In this document: positions 54,430-63,855 of the stretch, one piece after another
Layout of the letters: each line of letters starts with the position of its first letter
Position numbering within the stretch: the first letter of the stretch is position 1
DNA from: Azotobacter chroococcum
Lineage (GTDB): Bacteria; Pseudomonadota; Gammaproteobacteria; Pseudomonadales; Pseudomonadaceae
Length of the DNA stretch: 64,000 nucleotides
NCBI RefSeq assembly: GCF_004339665.1
Contig: NZ_SMMU01000010.1
Coordinates: forward strand, 1-64,000
Direction of reading: 5' to 3'
Notes under the pieces: model-generated
The model's input: only the letters and a program-made list of their open reading frames with translations
The model's database searches: none
Told to the model about the DNA's origin: nothing
Translations under genes and position numbers: made by a program

Positions 54430-56170
54430 ACCAGTCCATCCCGTCCTTGACCACCAGGATGTCCTGCATGATCAGGTAGCGCAGGTCCGAGCCGTAGAAC
54501 ATGTTCAGCGCATCGGTCGGCGAGCAGATCATCGGTTCGCCGCGGCGGTTCAGCGAAGTGTTCAGCGACACGCCGTTGCCGGTGAGGCTTTCCAGCTCCT
54601 TCATCAGGTCGTACCAGCGCGGGTTGAAGCGGCGCTCGAGCACCTGGGCGCGGGAGGTGCCGTCCTCGTGGACGACTTCCGGCACGCGGTCCTTCCACGC
54701 CTCGTTGACCTCGAAGGTGAAGGTCATGAACGGCGACGGGTGATCGACCTTGAGCATCTGCGGCGCCACGGTGTCGAGCATCGACGGGCAGAACGGCCGC
54801 CAGCGCTCGCGGAACTTGATCTGCTCGTTGATCCGGTCGGCGACGCCCGGCACGCTCGGGCAGCCGATGATCGAGCGCCCGCCGAGGGCGCGCGGGCCGA
54901 ACTCCATGCGGCCCTGGAACCAGGCCACCGGATGGCCGTCGACCATGATCCTGGCGATGCGCCGCTCGACGTTGTCGATCTGTTTCCAGACCGGCTTCTG
55001 CGGGTGCCTGGCGCAGGCGGCGATGACGTCCTCATTGCTGTAGGACGGGCCGAGGTAGACGTGCTCCATCTTCTCCACCGGCACACCGCGCTGGTACGAG
55101 ACATAGGCCGCGGCGCCGACCGCGGTGCCGGCATCGCCGGAGGCCGGCTGGACGAACAGCTCCTTGACCTCCGGGCGGGCGATGATCTTCTGGTTCAGCT
55201 TGACGTTCAGCGCGCAGCCGCCGGAGAAGGCGATCCGCCCGGTCTCGCGGATGATGTCGCCGAGGTAGTAGTCCATCATCTGCAGCGCCAGCTTCTCGAA
55301 CAGCGCCTGCATGCTGGCGGCATAGTGGATGTAGGGTTCGTCGGCGACGTCGCCCTCGCGCCTGGGCCCCAGCCACTCGATCAGTTTGGGCGAGAAGTAG
55401 TAGCCCTTGCCCTTGTCCTTGTAGCGGCGGAAGCCGATGACGTTGGCGTAGTCGGTGTTGATGGTCAGCTCGCCGTTCTCGAATTTGGCCAGCCGCGAGA
55501 AGTCGTAGCGGGCAGCGTCGCCGTAGGGCGCCATGCCCATCACCTTGAACTCGCCGTCGAGCATCTCGAAACCGAGGTACTCGGTGATCGCGCCGTACAG
55601 GCCGCCGAGCGAATCCGGGTCGTAGAACTCCTTGATCTTGTGGATCTGGCCGTTCTCGCCCCAGCCGAAGAAGGTGGTGGCGTACTCGCCCTTGCCGTCG
55701 ATGCCGAGGATCGCGGTCTTTTCCTGGAAGCCCGCGCAGTGGTAGGCGCTGGAGGCGTGGGCCAGGTGGTGCTCGACCGCCTCGATCCGGACCTTCTTCA
55801 GATCGAAGCCGAGCTGCTGCAGGCACCACTGGATGCGCGTGCGGTAGCGCTTGTAGCGGCGGTTGCCCATCAGGATGGCGTCCAGCGCCCGGTCCGGGGC
55901 GTACCAGTAGCGCCTGGCGTAGTGCCAGCGGGCCTTGTCGAACAGGCTGATCGGCGCAAAGGGGATGGCCACCACGTCGACGTCGGAAGGCTTGACCCCG
56001 GCCTGCTCGAGGCAGAATTTGGCCGACTCGTAGGGCATGCGGTTCTTCGCGTGCTTGTCGCGCACGAAGCGCTCTTCTTCGGCGGCCGCGACCAGCTTGC
56101 CGTCGATGTACAGGGCGGCGGAAGGATCGTGACTGAGGGCGCCGGAAAGGCCGAGAATCGTCAGTGCCAC
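54416..56170 (-). CDS. wapO: Carbamoyltransferase (NodU/CmcH family), core heptose carbamoylation
   Basis: 584 residues. The Kae1-like N-terminal domain has ILGLSGALSHDPSAALYIDG, VEHHLAHASSAYHCAGF near residue 135 (the metal-binding His pair) and FSGGCALNVKLNQKI near 320. The C-terminal half carries RMEFGPRALGGRSIIGCPSV and ERWRPFCPSML. The P. aeruginosa homologue (PA5005) O-carbamoylates the inner-core heptose II; the ligand is carbamoyl phosphate. It follows the dual kinase gene by 14 bases and overlaps wapH by 14, within the core operon. Confidence 0.88.
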   Translation of the reverse strand: MALTILGLSGALSHDPSAALYIDGKLVAAAEEERFVRDKHAKNRMPYESAKFCLEQAGVKPSDVDVVAIPFAPISLFDKARWHYARRYWYAPDRALDAILMGNRRYKRYRTRIQWCLQQLGFDLKKVRIEAVEHHLAHASSAYHCAGFQEKTAILGIDGKGEYATTFFGWGENGQIHKIKEFYDPDSLGGLYGAITEYLGFEMLDGEFKVMGMAPYGDAARYDFSRLAKFENGELTINTDYANVIGFRRYKDKGKGYYFSPKLIEWLGPRREGDVADEPYIHYAASMQALFEKLALQMMDYYLGDIIRETGRIAFSGGCALNVKLNQKIIARPEVKELFVQPASGDAGTAVGAAAYVSYQRGVPVEKMEHVYLGPSYSNEDVIAACARHPQKPVWKQIDNVERRIARIMVDGHPVAWFQGRMEFGPRALGGRSIIGCPSVPGVADRINEQIKFRERWRPFCPSMLDTVAPQMLKVDHPSPFMTFTFEVNEAWKDRVPEVVHEDGTSRAQVLERRFNPRWYDLMKELESLTGNGVSLNTSLNRRGEPMICSPTDALNMFYGSDLRYLIMQDILVVKDGMDWYDAV

Positions 56171-56184
56171 AGGGTCTAGCCTCT

Positions 56185-57642
56185 TTACTCTTCGGTGGTG
56201 CGGGCATCCGCTGCCCGCGGTAAGCGTTGGTCGAGCAGCCGGTGCAGCGCCGAGTCGGCCGGCCAGTTGCGCAGGAAGCGCGCGCGGTCCTCGGCGAAGG
56301 CGCGCTCGAAGCGGGCGGCGCCGTGATGCTGCTCCAGCGCATCCAGGTCGATCAGCAGCCAGTGGCCGTCCTGCCAGAGCAGGTTGTTACCCTTCAGGTC
56401 GCCATGGCTGATGCGCTCGCGCAGCAGGGCGGCGAACAGCCGCTCCAGCGCCAGCAGCTCCTCTTCCGGCGGAGCGCCGTCCAGATGCGGCTGAAAACGC
56501 GCGAGTATATCCTGCCCGTCGCAGTATTCGGTAATCAGGTAGGCGCGCCCGCGCAGGCCGCAGAAACGCCGCTCCAGCACCGCCAGCGGGCGCGGTGTGG
56601 GAATGCCGAGAAAGGCCAGGCGATTGCCTGCGACCCAGCTGTGCCAGCCGCGACTGGGGCGCCAGAAGCGCTTGAGCCAGTGGGCGAAACCCTTGATGTT
56701 GTAGCGCTTGACGACCAGGGTCCGGCCGCACAGCTCGACCCGCGCCACGGTGGCAGCCCCGCCGGTCTTGTAGATATGCCCCTGATCGATGAGCGCATCG
56801 GGGGCGGCCAGAAGCGGACGCAACAACGCCTCGCTGTCGCGTCGCTGCGCACGCAGCCCCATGGGCCCGTGCCGCACGCTGAACAGCGTACAGTCGCGGC
56901 CGACCTTGGCGAGAAAGTCACGCAGCCGCCAGCGGCGTACCCGGGCCACCTCCTTGAGCAGCGCCTCCAGCGGCAGGGCGTGCTCGCCGTTGGCCAGCAG
57001 GTAGTGCACCAGCAGTTCCTCGAGGAACTGCTCGAGCTCGACCGGGAACTGGGCGAAGAAGGCGCCGAGGTTCTCCAGCACCCGCTCGCGGGACAGCGGC
57101 TGGCCGGGCGTCTCCGCGTGCACCGCGCCGCCGTCGACCACATGCAGCTGCCCCGCGTGGCGCAGCAGGTTGTCCAGGTGCATGTCGGCCTGCCACAGTC
57201 CCCTGGCGTGCAGACCGGCGATCGCGGCCAAGGCCTCGCCGAGCACCGCCTGCTGGCCGTCCGACAGCAGCGGCTCGTGCTCGACGCGCTGCCAGGCATC
57301 GGCCAGGCTTTGCGCACCATCCAGATAGTCGAACAGCAGCCAGCCGCCTTCGCCCTCGATCAGACCGTCGGCCAGCAGCCGCGGGGTGGTCTGCTGCTGA
57401 CCGGCGAGCAGGTGCACACCCTTCAGCTCGCGCTGGAAATGCCGTGCCGCCTTGTCGCCGACCAAGAGCTTGGCCAGCACCCGCTGCCCGCGCCACTCGC
57501 CGCGGCCGACGTAGCGCTGCCCCGGCAGCACGCGCAGCAGGCTGTCCAGACGCAGGCTGGCCGGCCCGGCGGCATCGGCCAGCTCGACGAGCAGCGGCAG
57601 CTCCGGCTGGCGGCCGGCCCTCTTCAACTGGCGCAGATTCAT
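56185..57642 (-). CDS. Two-domain LPS core kinase-like protein
   Basis: 485 residues with two kinase folds in tandem. The first has LWQADMHLDNLLRHAGQLHV near 150, where the usual HxD is QAD, then VVDGGAVHAE. The second has ISHGDLKGNNLLWQDGHWLL near 415 (HGDLKxNN) and IDLDALEQHHGA as DFG-equivalent, plus TLVVKRYNIKG near 310 for the ATP-binding lysine. The second domain looks active and the first degenerate. It matches the PA5006-type gene of the Pseudomonas core operon. ATG at 57642 has SD AGGAG; it starts 76 bases after the next kinase gene. Confidence 0.82.
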   Translation of the reverse strand: MNLRQLKRAGRQPELPLLVELADAAGPASLRLDSLLRVLPGQRYVGRGEWRGQRVLAKLLVGDKAARHFQRELKGVHLLAGQQQTTPRLLADGLIEGEGGWLLFDYLDGAQSLADAWQRVEHEPLLSDGQQAVLGEALAAIAGLHARGLWQADMHLDNLLRHAGQLHVVDGGAVHAETPGQPLSRERVLENLGAFFAQFPVELEQFLEELLVHYLLANGEHALPLEALLKEVARVRRWRLRDFLAKVGRDCTLFSVRHGPMGLRAQRRDSEALLRPLLAAPDALIDQGHIYKTGGAATVARVELCGRTLVVKRYNIKGFAHWLKRFWRPSRGWHSWVAGNRLAFLGIPTPRPLAVLERRFCGLRGRAYLITEYCDGQDILARFQPHLDGAPPEEELLALERLFAALLRERISHGDLKGNNLLWQDGHWLLIDLDALEQHHGAARFERAFAEDRARFLRNWPADSALHRLLDQRLPRAADARTTEE

Positions 57643-57718
57643 GCGCGACACTCCTTCTCGTGCTGTCGCCTCGACAGCCGTCCATGTCTGATGGGCGACG
57701 CGATGGCGACGCAGGCGC

Positions 57719-58456
57719 TCATTCGCGCCCCTCGAAATACTTGAGGATCTGCCGGATACGCACCTTGTCGCTGGCGTTCAGCCGGCTGCGCCGACGGTAC
57801 TGCAGATAGAAACGCAGGCGCTGGGTGCGCGACAGCTTGTACTTGGCCACCTTGTCCAGGCAGGCGAGGTCCTTGACGATCCGCCAGCGCAGCCACTGGC
57901 CCCACCAGAAGCCGCCTACCGGGCAGTCGATGAAGAACAGCCGGCCCTCGCCGTCGACCAGCAGGTTGCGCCACTTCAGGTCGTTGTGGACGAAGTGATG
58001 GTCGTGCATGGTCCGGGTCGCCCGGGCCAGCTGGCGGCTGACGCCGTCCACCCAGCACGGGTCGCCCAGGCGCGGGTCGTCGTCCCTGGCCAGCCGGGCC
58101 AGATCCTTGGTGCCGGGCAGCTCGCGGGTGATCAGCGCGCCGCACAGGAAGGCCCCGCCGCTGCGCTCCAGCCCCCAGGCGGCCAGGGAGGCGGTCGGGA
58201 TGCCCCACTTGGCGAAGCGCCTGAGGTTCTGCCATTCGGCCTTGACCCGCGGCCGCCCCAGATAGCGGCGCAGGCCCTTGCCCGCCGAGCGGTAGCGCTT
58301 GACGTAGTAGCGCTCGCCGGCGATCTCGACGCGGATCACGTCGGACAGCGGATCCCGGGAAACCCGCTCGCCGTCCAGGGCGAACACCGCCGCCAGGCTG
58401 GCGAAGGCCCGTGCCGCCGCGGAGTCCAGATCAGGGGACAGCTGCCAGGCGCTCAT
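57719..58456 (-). CDS. LPS core kinase (InaA/WaaP-related)
   Basis: 245 residues. RYYVKRYRSAGKGLRRYLGR near residue 52 holds the ATP-binding lysine, HDHHFVHNDLKWRNLLVDGE near 150 is the catalytic loop (HNDLKxxN) and LFFIDCPVGG near 175 the DFG-equivalent. The KxDLKxRN form is as in Pseudomonas PA5007-type core kinases. ATGA overlap with the waaP stop couples it to WaaP. A second phosphate on heptose is the likely product; the exact site is not predictable. Confidence 0.85.
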   Translation of the reverse strand: MSAWQLSPDLDSAAARAFASLAAVFALDGERVSRDPLSDVIRVEIAGERYYVKRYRSAGKGLRRYLGRPRVKAEWQNLRRFAKWGIPTASLAAWGLERSGGAFLCGALITRELPGTKDLARLARDDDPRLGDPCWVDGVSRQLARATRTMHDHHFVHNDLKWRNLLVDGEGRLFFIDCPVGGFWWGQWLRWRIVKDLACLDKVAKYKLSRTQRLRFYLQYRRRSRLNASDKVRIRQILKYFEGRE

Positions 58457-59268
58457 AGCGGATTGCCCTCCGCCGCCTTGCGCTGGAAGCGCGCCAGCAG
58501 GCGCCCGGCCTGGGCCTCCAGGCGGGCGAGCAGACGAGCCTCCTCGCGCAGTATCTGGCGCAGCGGCTGGCAGAAGTAGCCGCGCAGGAAGCGCAGCTTG
58601 TCACGGCGGGTCAGGCCGATGTCCAGCGCCGAGAAATACAGCGCGGCCAGGTCCTTGTCGCGCCAGCGCCGCGGCGTGCGCGCGCGAGTCTGCGCGCGGT
58701 GCAGGTCGATCAGCGACAGCCTGAGGCTGTTGGCCTCCACCGGCCGGTCGGTGTGCAGCAGGAAATGGCAGATATAGCAGTCGCGGTGATTGACCCCGGC
58801 ACCGTGCATGCCGGCGGTCAGTCGCGCCACCTCGGCGATCAGCGCGCGCTTCAGGCGCGGCGCCGGCGGCCGGCTCGGCCAGTCGAGGCAGAAATCCTCG
58901 AGGCTGACGGTCGGCGCCAGTTCCTCGGTGATCAGGAAGGAGTGCTGGCGCGCCGGGTTGCCGCCGCGCTCGCCGAAGGCCACCGGCGTCATGGTCGGCA
59001 CCCCCGCCTCGGTCAGACGCCTGAGCGCCCGCCACTCCTGGGCGGCGCCGAGCACCGGTGCCCTGGCGGTCAGCAGGTTCTTGAGGATCTCGGCCCAGCC
59101 GATGCCGCGGTGGATCTTGACGAAGTAGCCGCACCCGGCCACCTCGACGCGCAGGGTGCGGCGAGCCTCCAGCTCGCGGTAGACCTGGCCCTGCAGGCGC
59201 TCGACCTCGGCGAAGGCATCGCGCCCGGCCCAGAGGGACTTGAAGGGTTCGGAGAGAATCAACTGCAT
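58453..59268 (-). CDS. waaP: LPS core heptose(I) kinase WaaP
   Basis: 271 residues, close to the 268 usual in Pseudomonas. GYFVKIHRGIGWAEILKNLL near residue 45 has the ATP-binding lysine, GVNHRDCYICHFLLHTDRPV near 155 the catalytic Asp (HRDCYxxHFL), and LSLIDLHRAQTRARTPRRW near 190 the metal-binding Asp. It phosphorylates O4 of heptose I, essential for outer-membrane stability in P. aeruginosa. Start 59268 (MQLILSEPF) is conserved. A REP element lies between it and waaG. Confidence 0.97.
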   Translation of the reverse strand: MQLILSEPFKSLWAGRDAFAEVERLQGQVYRELEARRTLRVEVAGCGYFVKIHRGIGWAEILKNLLTARAPVLGAAQEWRALRRLTEAGVPTMTPVAFGERGGNPARQHSFLITEELAPTVSLEDFCLDWPSRPPAPRLKRALIAEVARLTAGMHGAGVNHRDCYICHFLLHTDRPVEANSLRLSLIDLHRAQTRARTPRRWRDKDLAALYFSALDIGLTRRDKLRFLRGYFCQPLRQILREEARLLARLEAQAGRLLARFQRKAAEGNPL

Positions 59269-59282
59269 GGACATACATCCCT

Positions 59283-59305
59283 GTAGGAGCCAGCGTGCTG
59301 GCGAT
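59283..59305. repeat. REP palindrome between waaG and waaP
   Basis: GTAGGAGCCAGC followed by GTGCTGGCGAT; differs in one base from the REP at 31058-31080. It lies within the 91-base gap between waaP (start 59268) and the waaG stop at 59360, in the middle of the core operon. Confidence 0.75.
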
Positions 59306-59359
59306 CTGCTGCGAACCACGATATCGCAGGCACGCGGGCGCCTGCACCCGGCGAGGCGT

Positions 59360-60484
59360 TCACTCGCCCTGCTCCGCCAGGATCAGGTCGGCGGCCCGCT
59401 GCGGCATGGAATAGAGGTCGGCGGTTTCGGCGTAGGCCAGGCCGTTGCGCCGGCAGAGCGCGCGGCGGTCGTCGGCTTCGAGCAGATCGGCGAGCGTCCG
59501 GTTCAGGCGCTCCTGGTCGAACGGGCTGGGCAGCACCTGTCCGCAACCGGCCTCGGCGATGTAGTGAGCATAGCCACAGACGTCGGTGACCAGCACCGGC
59601 AGCCCGGCGACCAGCGCCTCGAGCAGCACGGTGCCGGTGTTCTCGTTGTAGGCCGGATGGATCAGCAGGTCGGCGCCGAGCAGAAAGCGCGGAATGTCGC
59701 TGCGCCCGCTGAGGATCTCGACCCTCTCCGACAGGCCGAGCGCCTTGACCTGCAACTGGAAGGGCCGCGGGTCGTCCTGACCGATGGCGATCAGCCGGGT
59801 GCGCTGCTTCAGCGCGGCGGGCAGCGCGGCGAGCGCCTTGAGGCTGCGGTCCAGACCCTTGGTCTTGAAGCCGGAGCCGATCTGCACCAGCAGCAGATCG
59901 TCGTCGGCCAGGGCGAACTCGCGGCGGAAGTCGGCGCGGATCTCGCCGGCGTTGGCCGGCGCGCGGCGGTCGGCGGAGATCCCCGGCGGCAACAGGTGGA
60001 AGCGCTCCGCCGGGGTGCCGTAGTGCTTGACGAACAGCGGCTGCTGCACCTCGGAGATCATCAGGATCTGCGTCTTCGACTGCGGCGCGAACACCGCGCG
60101 CTCGTAGTCGGCGAAATGCCGGTAGCGCCCCCACAGGCGATAGAGCGGGTTGCGCAGGGTCTGCGCCTTGTCTTCGTAGCAGGGATCGGCGGCGTAGTAG
60201 ACATCCAGTCCGGGCATCTTGTTGAAGCCGATCACCCGGTCCACCGGGCGGCGCGCCAGATCGGCCTGCACCCAGGCGGTGAAGCGCTCGTTGCGGGCAT
60301 GGTTGAACAGCGCCTTGACCGGCGCGATCAGCACCTCGAAGCCGGGCGGAATCTCGCCCTCCCAGAACATGCTGTAGACGCGGATGGCGTGCCCGCGCCG
60401 CTGGCACTCCAGGGCGATGCGCATGAAATCGCGCTGCAGCCCGCCGAAGGGAAAGTACTTGTAGAGGATGAAGGCCAGCTGCAT
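59360..60484 (-). CDS. waaG: LPS core glycosyltransferase WaaG (UDP-sugar:heptosyl core transferase)
   Basis: 374 residues, GT4 GT-B fold. FILYKYFPFGGLQRDFMRIA at the start is the WaaG acceptor loop; VQIGSGFKTKGLDRSLKALA near 200 and LLIHPAYNENTGTVLLEALV near 285 with the E-x7-E motif define the donor domain. In Pseudomonas it adds galactosamine to heptose II; in enterics glucose. It starts 70 bases after waaC ends and is followed by waaP. Confidence 0.95.
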   Translation of the reverse strand: MQLAFILYKYFPFGGLQRDFMRIALECQRRGHAIRVYSMFWEGEIPPGFEVLIAPVKALFNHARNERFTAWVQADLARRPVDRVIGFNKMPGLDVYYAADPCYEDKAQTLRNPLYRLWGRYRHFADYERAVFAPQSKTQILMISEVQQPLFVKHYGTPAERFHLLPPGISADRRAPANAGEIRADFRREFALADDDLLLVQIGSGFKTKGLDRSLKALAALPAALKQRTRLIAIGQDDPRPFQLQVKALGLSERVEILSGRSDIPRFLLGADLLIHPAYNENTGTVLLEALVAGLPVLVTDVCGYAHYIAEAGCGQVLPSPFDQERLNRTLADLLEADDRRALCRRNGLAYAETADLYSMPQRAADLILAEQGE

Positions 60485-60554
60485 CAGGAGGTCCTGTCGG
60501 CAAAAGCATGGATCGGCGCCGGGCGCGCCGGCGCGACGGCAAGGGCCGGCACGA

Positions 60555-61616
60555 TCAGCATCGGCACGCCGCCTCGTTCAGCAGCGCCTGCAGCTCGCCG
60601 GCCACCCGCGGCGGGGCGAGGCGGCTGAAGCACACCGGCTGCTCGCGACTCAGATCCAGCCGGCGGCGGTCCTCCTCGGTCGGCCGATAGCCGCAGGTCT
60701 TCTGCAGGCAGGGCACGCAGGCCGGATAGTCGCTGGTCAGATGGCGCTGGTGACGGCCATAGGCGCCGGTCAGGCGCGGGTCGGTCGGGCCGTAGAGGGA
60801 GACGGTCGGCACGTCCAGCGCCGCCGCCAGGTGGCCGAGGCCGGTGTCCACCGCCACGCAGGCGCTGGCCCCGGCGAGAATCCCGGCGATGCCGGCAAGG
60901 TTGGTCCTGGGCAGCACCTCGACCGCCGTCAGCCCCTCGGCGATACGCTCGGCACGCGCCTGCTCCGCCGCGCTGCCCCAGGGCAGGCGCACCGCCCAGC
61001 CCTCGCCGGCCATGCGCTCGGCCAGCTCGCGCCAGTAGCTTTCCGGCCAGTGCTTGCTGTCCCAGGTGGTGCCATGCAGGAACAGCAGGTAGGGCGCGGC
61101 CGCCGGTGCAGCCAGCCGCTTGCGGTCCAGGCCGTAGTCGCCGACCGTCGCCGGCAGGGCATAGCCCAGCGCCTGGGCGAACAGCTGGCGCACCCGCTCC
61201 ACCGCGTGCTGGCCCCAGGGCACAGGATGGCGGCGCCCATAGAAGAGACTGGCCAGCGGCTCGCGCGCCGAGCGGCGATCCAGCCCGGCCACCGGCGCGC
61301 CGCCGAAGCGGGTCAGCCAGGCGCTTTTCAGGAGGCCCTGGGCGTCGATCACCAGATCGTAGTCGTCCCCCAGGCTCTGCCGGAAGCGCCGCCACTCGCC
61401 GCGGGTCGTCGCCTGCCAGAGGCTGCGGCGCCAGCGGCGGATGGCCACCGGGATCACCCGCTCCACTGCCGGGTGCCAGGCGGGAATCTCGGCGAAGCCC
61501 TCCTCCACCACCCAGTCGAAGCGAATGCCGGGCAGCGCCCGCGCCGCGTCGGTCAGCGCCGGCAGGGTATGGATGACGTCGCCCAGCGAGGAAGTCTTGA
61601 TCAGCAGTACGCGCAC
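60555..61616 (-). CDS. waaC: ADP-heptose:LPS heptosyltransferase I
   Basis: 353 residues, GT9. RVLLIKTSSLGDVIHTLPAL at the N-terminus, LLFLHGTTWDSKHWPESYWR near 180 and the donor-site segment ASACVAVDTGLGHLAAALDV near 260 are the family motifs. It adds the first L-glycero-D-manno-heptose to Kdo. The GTG start directly follows the waaF stop (TGAGTG), indicating coupling. Unlike many WaaC, about 10 extra residues extend the C-terminus. Confidence 0.95.
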   Translation of the reverse strand: MRVLLIKTSSLGDVIHTLPALTDAARALPGIRFDWVVEEGFAEIPAWHPAVERVIPVAIRRWRRSLWQATTRGEWRRFRQSLGDDYDLVIDAQGLLKSAWLTRFGGAPVAGLDRRSAREPLASLFYGRRHPVPWGQHAVERVRQLFAQALGYALPATVGDYGLDRKRLAAPAAAPYLLFLHGTTWDSKHWPESYWRELAERMAGEGWAVRLPWGSAAEQARAERIAEGLTAVEVLPRTNLAGIAGILAGASACVAVDTGLGHLAAALDVPTVSLYGPTDPRLTGAYGRHQRHLTSDYPACVPCLQKTCGYRPTEEDRRRLDLSREQPVCFSRLAPPRVAGELQALLNEAACRC

Positions 61617-62666
61617 TCAGTGCTCCTGCGGCTGCGGGTCGGGCAGAGGATCGCCGGCGAGGTGCTGCAGGGCGTCCAGCACCCCTTGCGGTGCCAGCTC
61701 GCGCAGGCAGTTGTAGTGGCCGAAGCGGCAGGTGCGCTCGAAGCAGGGACTGCAGTCCAGGCCCAGGCGGACGATTTCCACCTGCTCGGCCAGGGGCGGG
61801 GTGAACTGCGGCGAGGTGGAGCCGTACACCGCCACCAGCGGACGGCCCAATGCGGCGGCCACGTGCATCAGCCCCGAGTCGTTGGACACCACGGCATCGG
61901 CGCAGGACAACAGGTCGAGCGCCTCGGCCAGGCTGGTTTCCCCGGCCAGATTGGCCGTCGCCTCGCGCAGCGAAGGCGCCAGGGCGGCGCGGATCGCCTC
62001 GCCGACCGGATGGTCGTTCTTCGAGCCGAACAGCCAGACCTGCCAGCCGGCGCGCAGCTTGGCCTCGGCCACGGCGGCGTAGTGCTCGGCCGGCCAGCGC
62101 TTGGCCTCGCCGAACTCGGCGCCGGGACAGAGCGCCAGCAGCGGCCGGCCGAGCCTCAGGCCGAACTTCTGCAACGCCGCCGCACGGCTCTGCGGCTCGA
62201 TGCGCAGGGCCGGCCGTGGATAGGGTTGCGGCAGTTCGGCACCGGGCTCGAAGGCGAGCGCCATGAAGCGCTCGATCATCAGCGGGTAGCGCGCCTTGTC
62301 CAGCCGGCGGATGTCGTTGAGCAGGACGTAACGCATCTCGCCGCGCCAGCCGGTGCGCTCGGGGATGCCGGCGAAGAACGGCACCAGCGCCGACTTCAGC
62401 GAGTTGGGCAACAGGATCGCCTGGTCGTACTGCCCGGCCAGGGACTTGCCGATGCGGCGGCGGCCGGCGAGGTCGAGCACACCATGGCCGAACGGAAAGC
62501 TCAGCGCGCGGCGCACCTCGGGCATGCGTTCGAGGATCGGCCGGCTCCACTCAGGCGCCAACACGTCGATTTCGCAGTCGGGATGGCGCTGCTTCAGGCA
62601 GACGAACAGGGTCTGCGCCATCACCATGTCGCCGACCCAGCTGGGACCGATGATCAGGATATTCAT
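61617..62666 (-). CDS. waaF: ADP-heptose:LPS heptosyltransferase II
   Basis: 349 residues, GT9. MNILIIGPSWVGDMVMAQTL at the start and LALCPGAEFGEAKRWPAEHY near 185 are signature segments; ADAVVSNDSGLMHVAAALGR near 255 binds ADP-heptose. It adds the second core heptose after WaaC. It is the first of the waaF-waaC-waaG-waaP run and is separated from ilvE by a repeat-rich gap. Confidence 0.95.
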   Translation of the reverse strand: MNILIIGPSWVGDMVMAQTLFVCLKQRHPDCEIDVLAPEWSRPILERMPEVRRALSFPFGHGVLDLAGRRRIGKSLAGQYDQAILLPNSLKSALVPFFAGIPERTGWRGEMRYVLLNDIRRLDKARYPLMIERFMALAFEPGAELPQPYPRPALRIEPQSRAAALQKFGLRLGRPLLALCPGAEFGEAKRWPAEHYAAVAEAKLRAGWQVWLFGSKNDHPVGEAIRAALAPSLREATANLAGETSLAEALDLLSCADAVVSNDSGLMHVAAALGRPLVAVYGSTSPQFTPPLAEQVEIVRLGLDCSPCFERTCRFGHYNCLRELAPQGVLDALQHLAGDPLPDPQPQEH

Positions 62667-62694
62667 AAACTGGAAGCCAGAAGCGGAAAGATCC

Positions 62695-62811
62695 GTAGGG
62701 TGGGTTAGCCGCGACAGCGGCGTAACCCACCGTCGATGTCCGCAGAACTACTCATTGGCCGGCCCCCTGGGCCGGATGGTGGGTTAGGGTCTTCGACCCA
62801 ACCCACCCTAC
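62695..62811. repeat. Palindromic repeat with 12-bp perfect terminal arms
   Basis: GTAGGGTGGGTT at 62695-62706 is exactly complementary to AACCCACCCTAC at 62800-62811. Inside, further GGTGGGTTA and TAACCCACC arms pair, so the whole 117 bases can fold into a long branched hairpin. The arms resemble those at 31115-31150. It lies between ilvE and waaF, and may uncouple their transcription. Confidence 0.75.
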
Positions 62812-62830
62812 GCCTGCAGCCTGCCGCCGG

Positions 62831-63754
62831 TTACTTGACCAGGGTACGCCACTCGGGATGGGCATCGGTCTTGCCGGTGACCAGATCGAAGTAGGCGCGC
62901 TGCAGCTTCTCGGTGAGTGGGCCGCGGCGGCCGATGCCGATCTGCCGGCCGTCCACTTCGCGGATCGGCGTGACTTCGGCGGCGGTGCCGGTGAAGAAGG
63001 CCTCGTCGGCGATGTACACCTCGTCGCGGGTGATGCGCTTCTCGACGATCTCGACGCCCATCTCGCGGGCCAGGGTCAGCACCGTGTTGCGGGTAATGCC
63101 GTTCAGGCAGGCGGTGACTTCGGGGGTGTAGATCACGCCGTCCTTGACGATGAAGATGTTCTCCCCCGAACCCTCGGCCACGTAGCCTTCCGGATCGAGC
63201 AGCAGGGCCTCGTCGGCGCCGCCGGAGATCGCCTCCTGCAGGGCCAGCATGGAGTTGACGTAGGCGCCGCTGGACTTGGCGCGGGTCATGGTGATGTTCA
63301 CGTGATGGCGGGTGAAGGAACTGGTGCGGATCTTGATGCCCTGCTCCAGCGCGTCCTCGCCCATGTAGGCGCCCCAGTGCCAGGCGGCGACGATGACGCG
63401 GACCTTCAGACCGCTGGCGCGCAGGCCCATGCCTTCCGAGCCGTAGAAGGCCAGCGGGCGGATGTAGGCGCTGTCCAGCTTGTTCTCGCGCACTGCGGCG
63501 CGGGTCGCCTCGTTGATCTCGTCCCTGGTGAAGGGAATCTTCATGCCCATGATGTGCGCCGAGTCGAACAGGCGGTCGGTGTGCGCCTGCAGACGGAAGA
63601 TCGCCGTGCCCTGCGGGGTGTTGTAGGCACGCACGCCCTCGAACACGCCCATCCCGTAGTGCAGGCTGTGGGTCAGCACATGGGTGGTCGCGTCGCGCCA
63701 CTGCACCAGTTCGCCGTCGTACCAGATCACACCATCACGGTCGGCCATCGACAT
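62831..63754 (-). CDS. ilvE: Branched-chain amino acid aminotransferase
   Basis: 307 residues, the standard length. PLP fold type IV: SLHYGMGVFEGVRAYNTPQG near residue 30, YIRPLAFYGSEGMGLRASGL near 100, the lysine-containing TRAKSSGAYVNSMLALQEAI near 158 and GYVAEGSGENIFIVKDGVIY near 190. It transaminates leucine, isoleucine and valine with 2-oxoglutarate. Start 63754 (MSMADRDG) matches relatives; the frame extends six more codons upstream. Confidence 0.97.
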   Translation of the reverse strand: MSMADRDGVIWYDGELVQWRDATTHVLTHSLHYGMGVFEGVRAYNTPQGTAIFRLQAHTDRLFDSAHIMGMKIPFTRDEINEATRAAVRENKLDSAYIRPLAFYGSEGMGLRASGLKVRVIVAAWHWGAYMGEDALEQGIKIRTSSFTRHHVNITMTRAKSSGAYVNSMLALQEAISGGADEALLLDPEGYVAEGSGENIFIVKDGVIYTPEVTACLNGITRNTVLTLAREMGVEIVEKRITRDEVYIADEAFFTGTAAEVTPIREVDGRQIGIGRRGPLTEKLQRAYFDLVTGKTDAHPEWRTLVK

Positions 63755-63855
63755 AATTAGCCTGCTCCTCAAGAGAATACGCTACGTAATACACACCAGA
63801 CCGGGCGGCGCCCCGCGCCACCCCTATATTCGGCAGGCCCCCGCAGGCGCCCCGC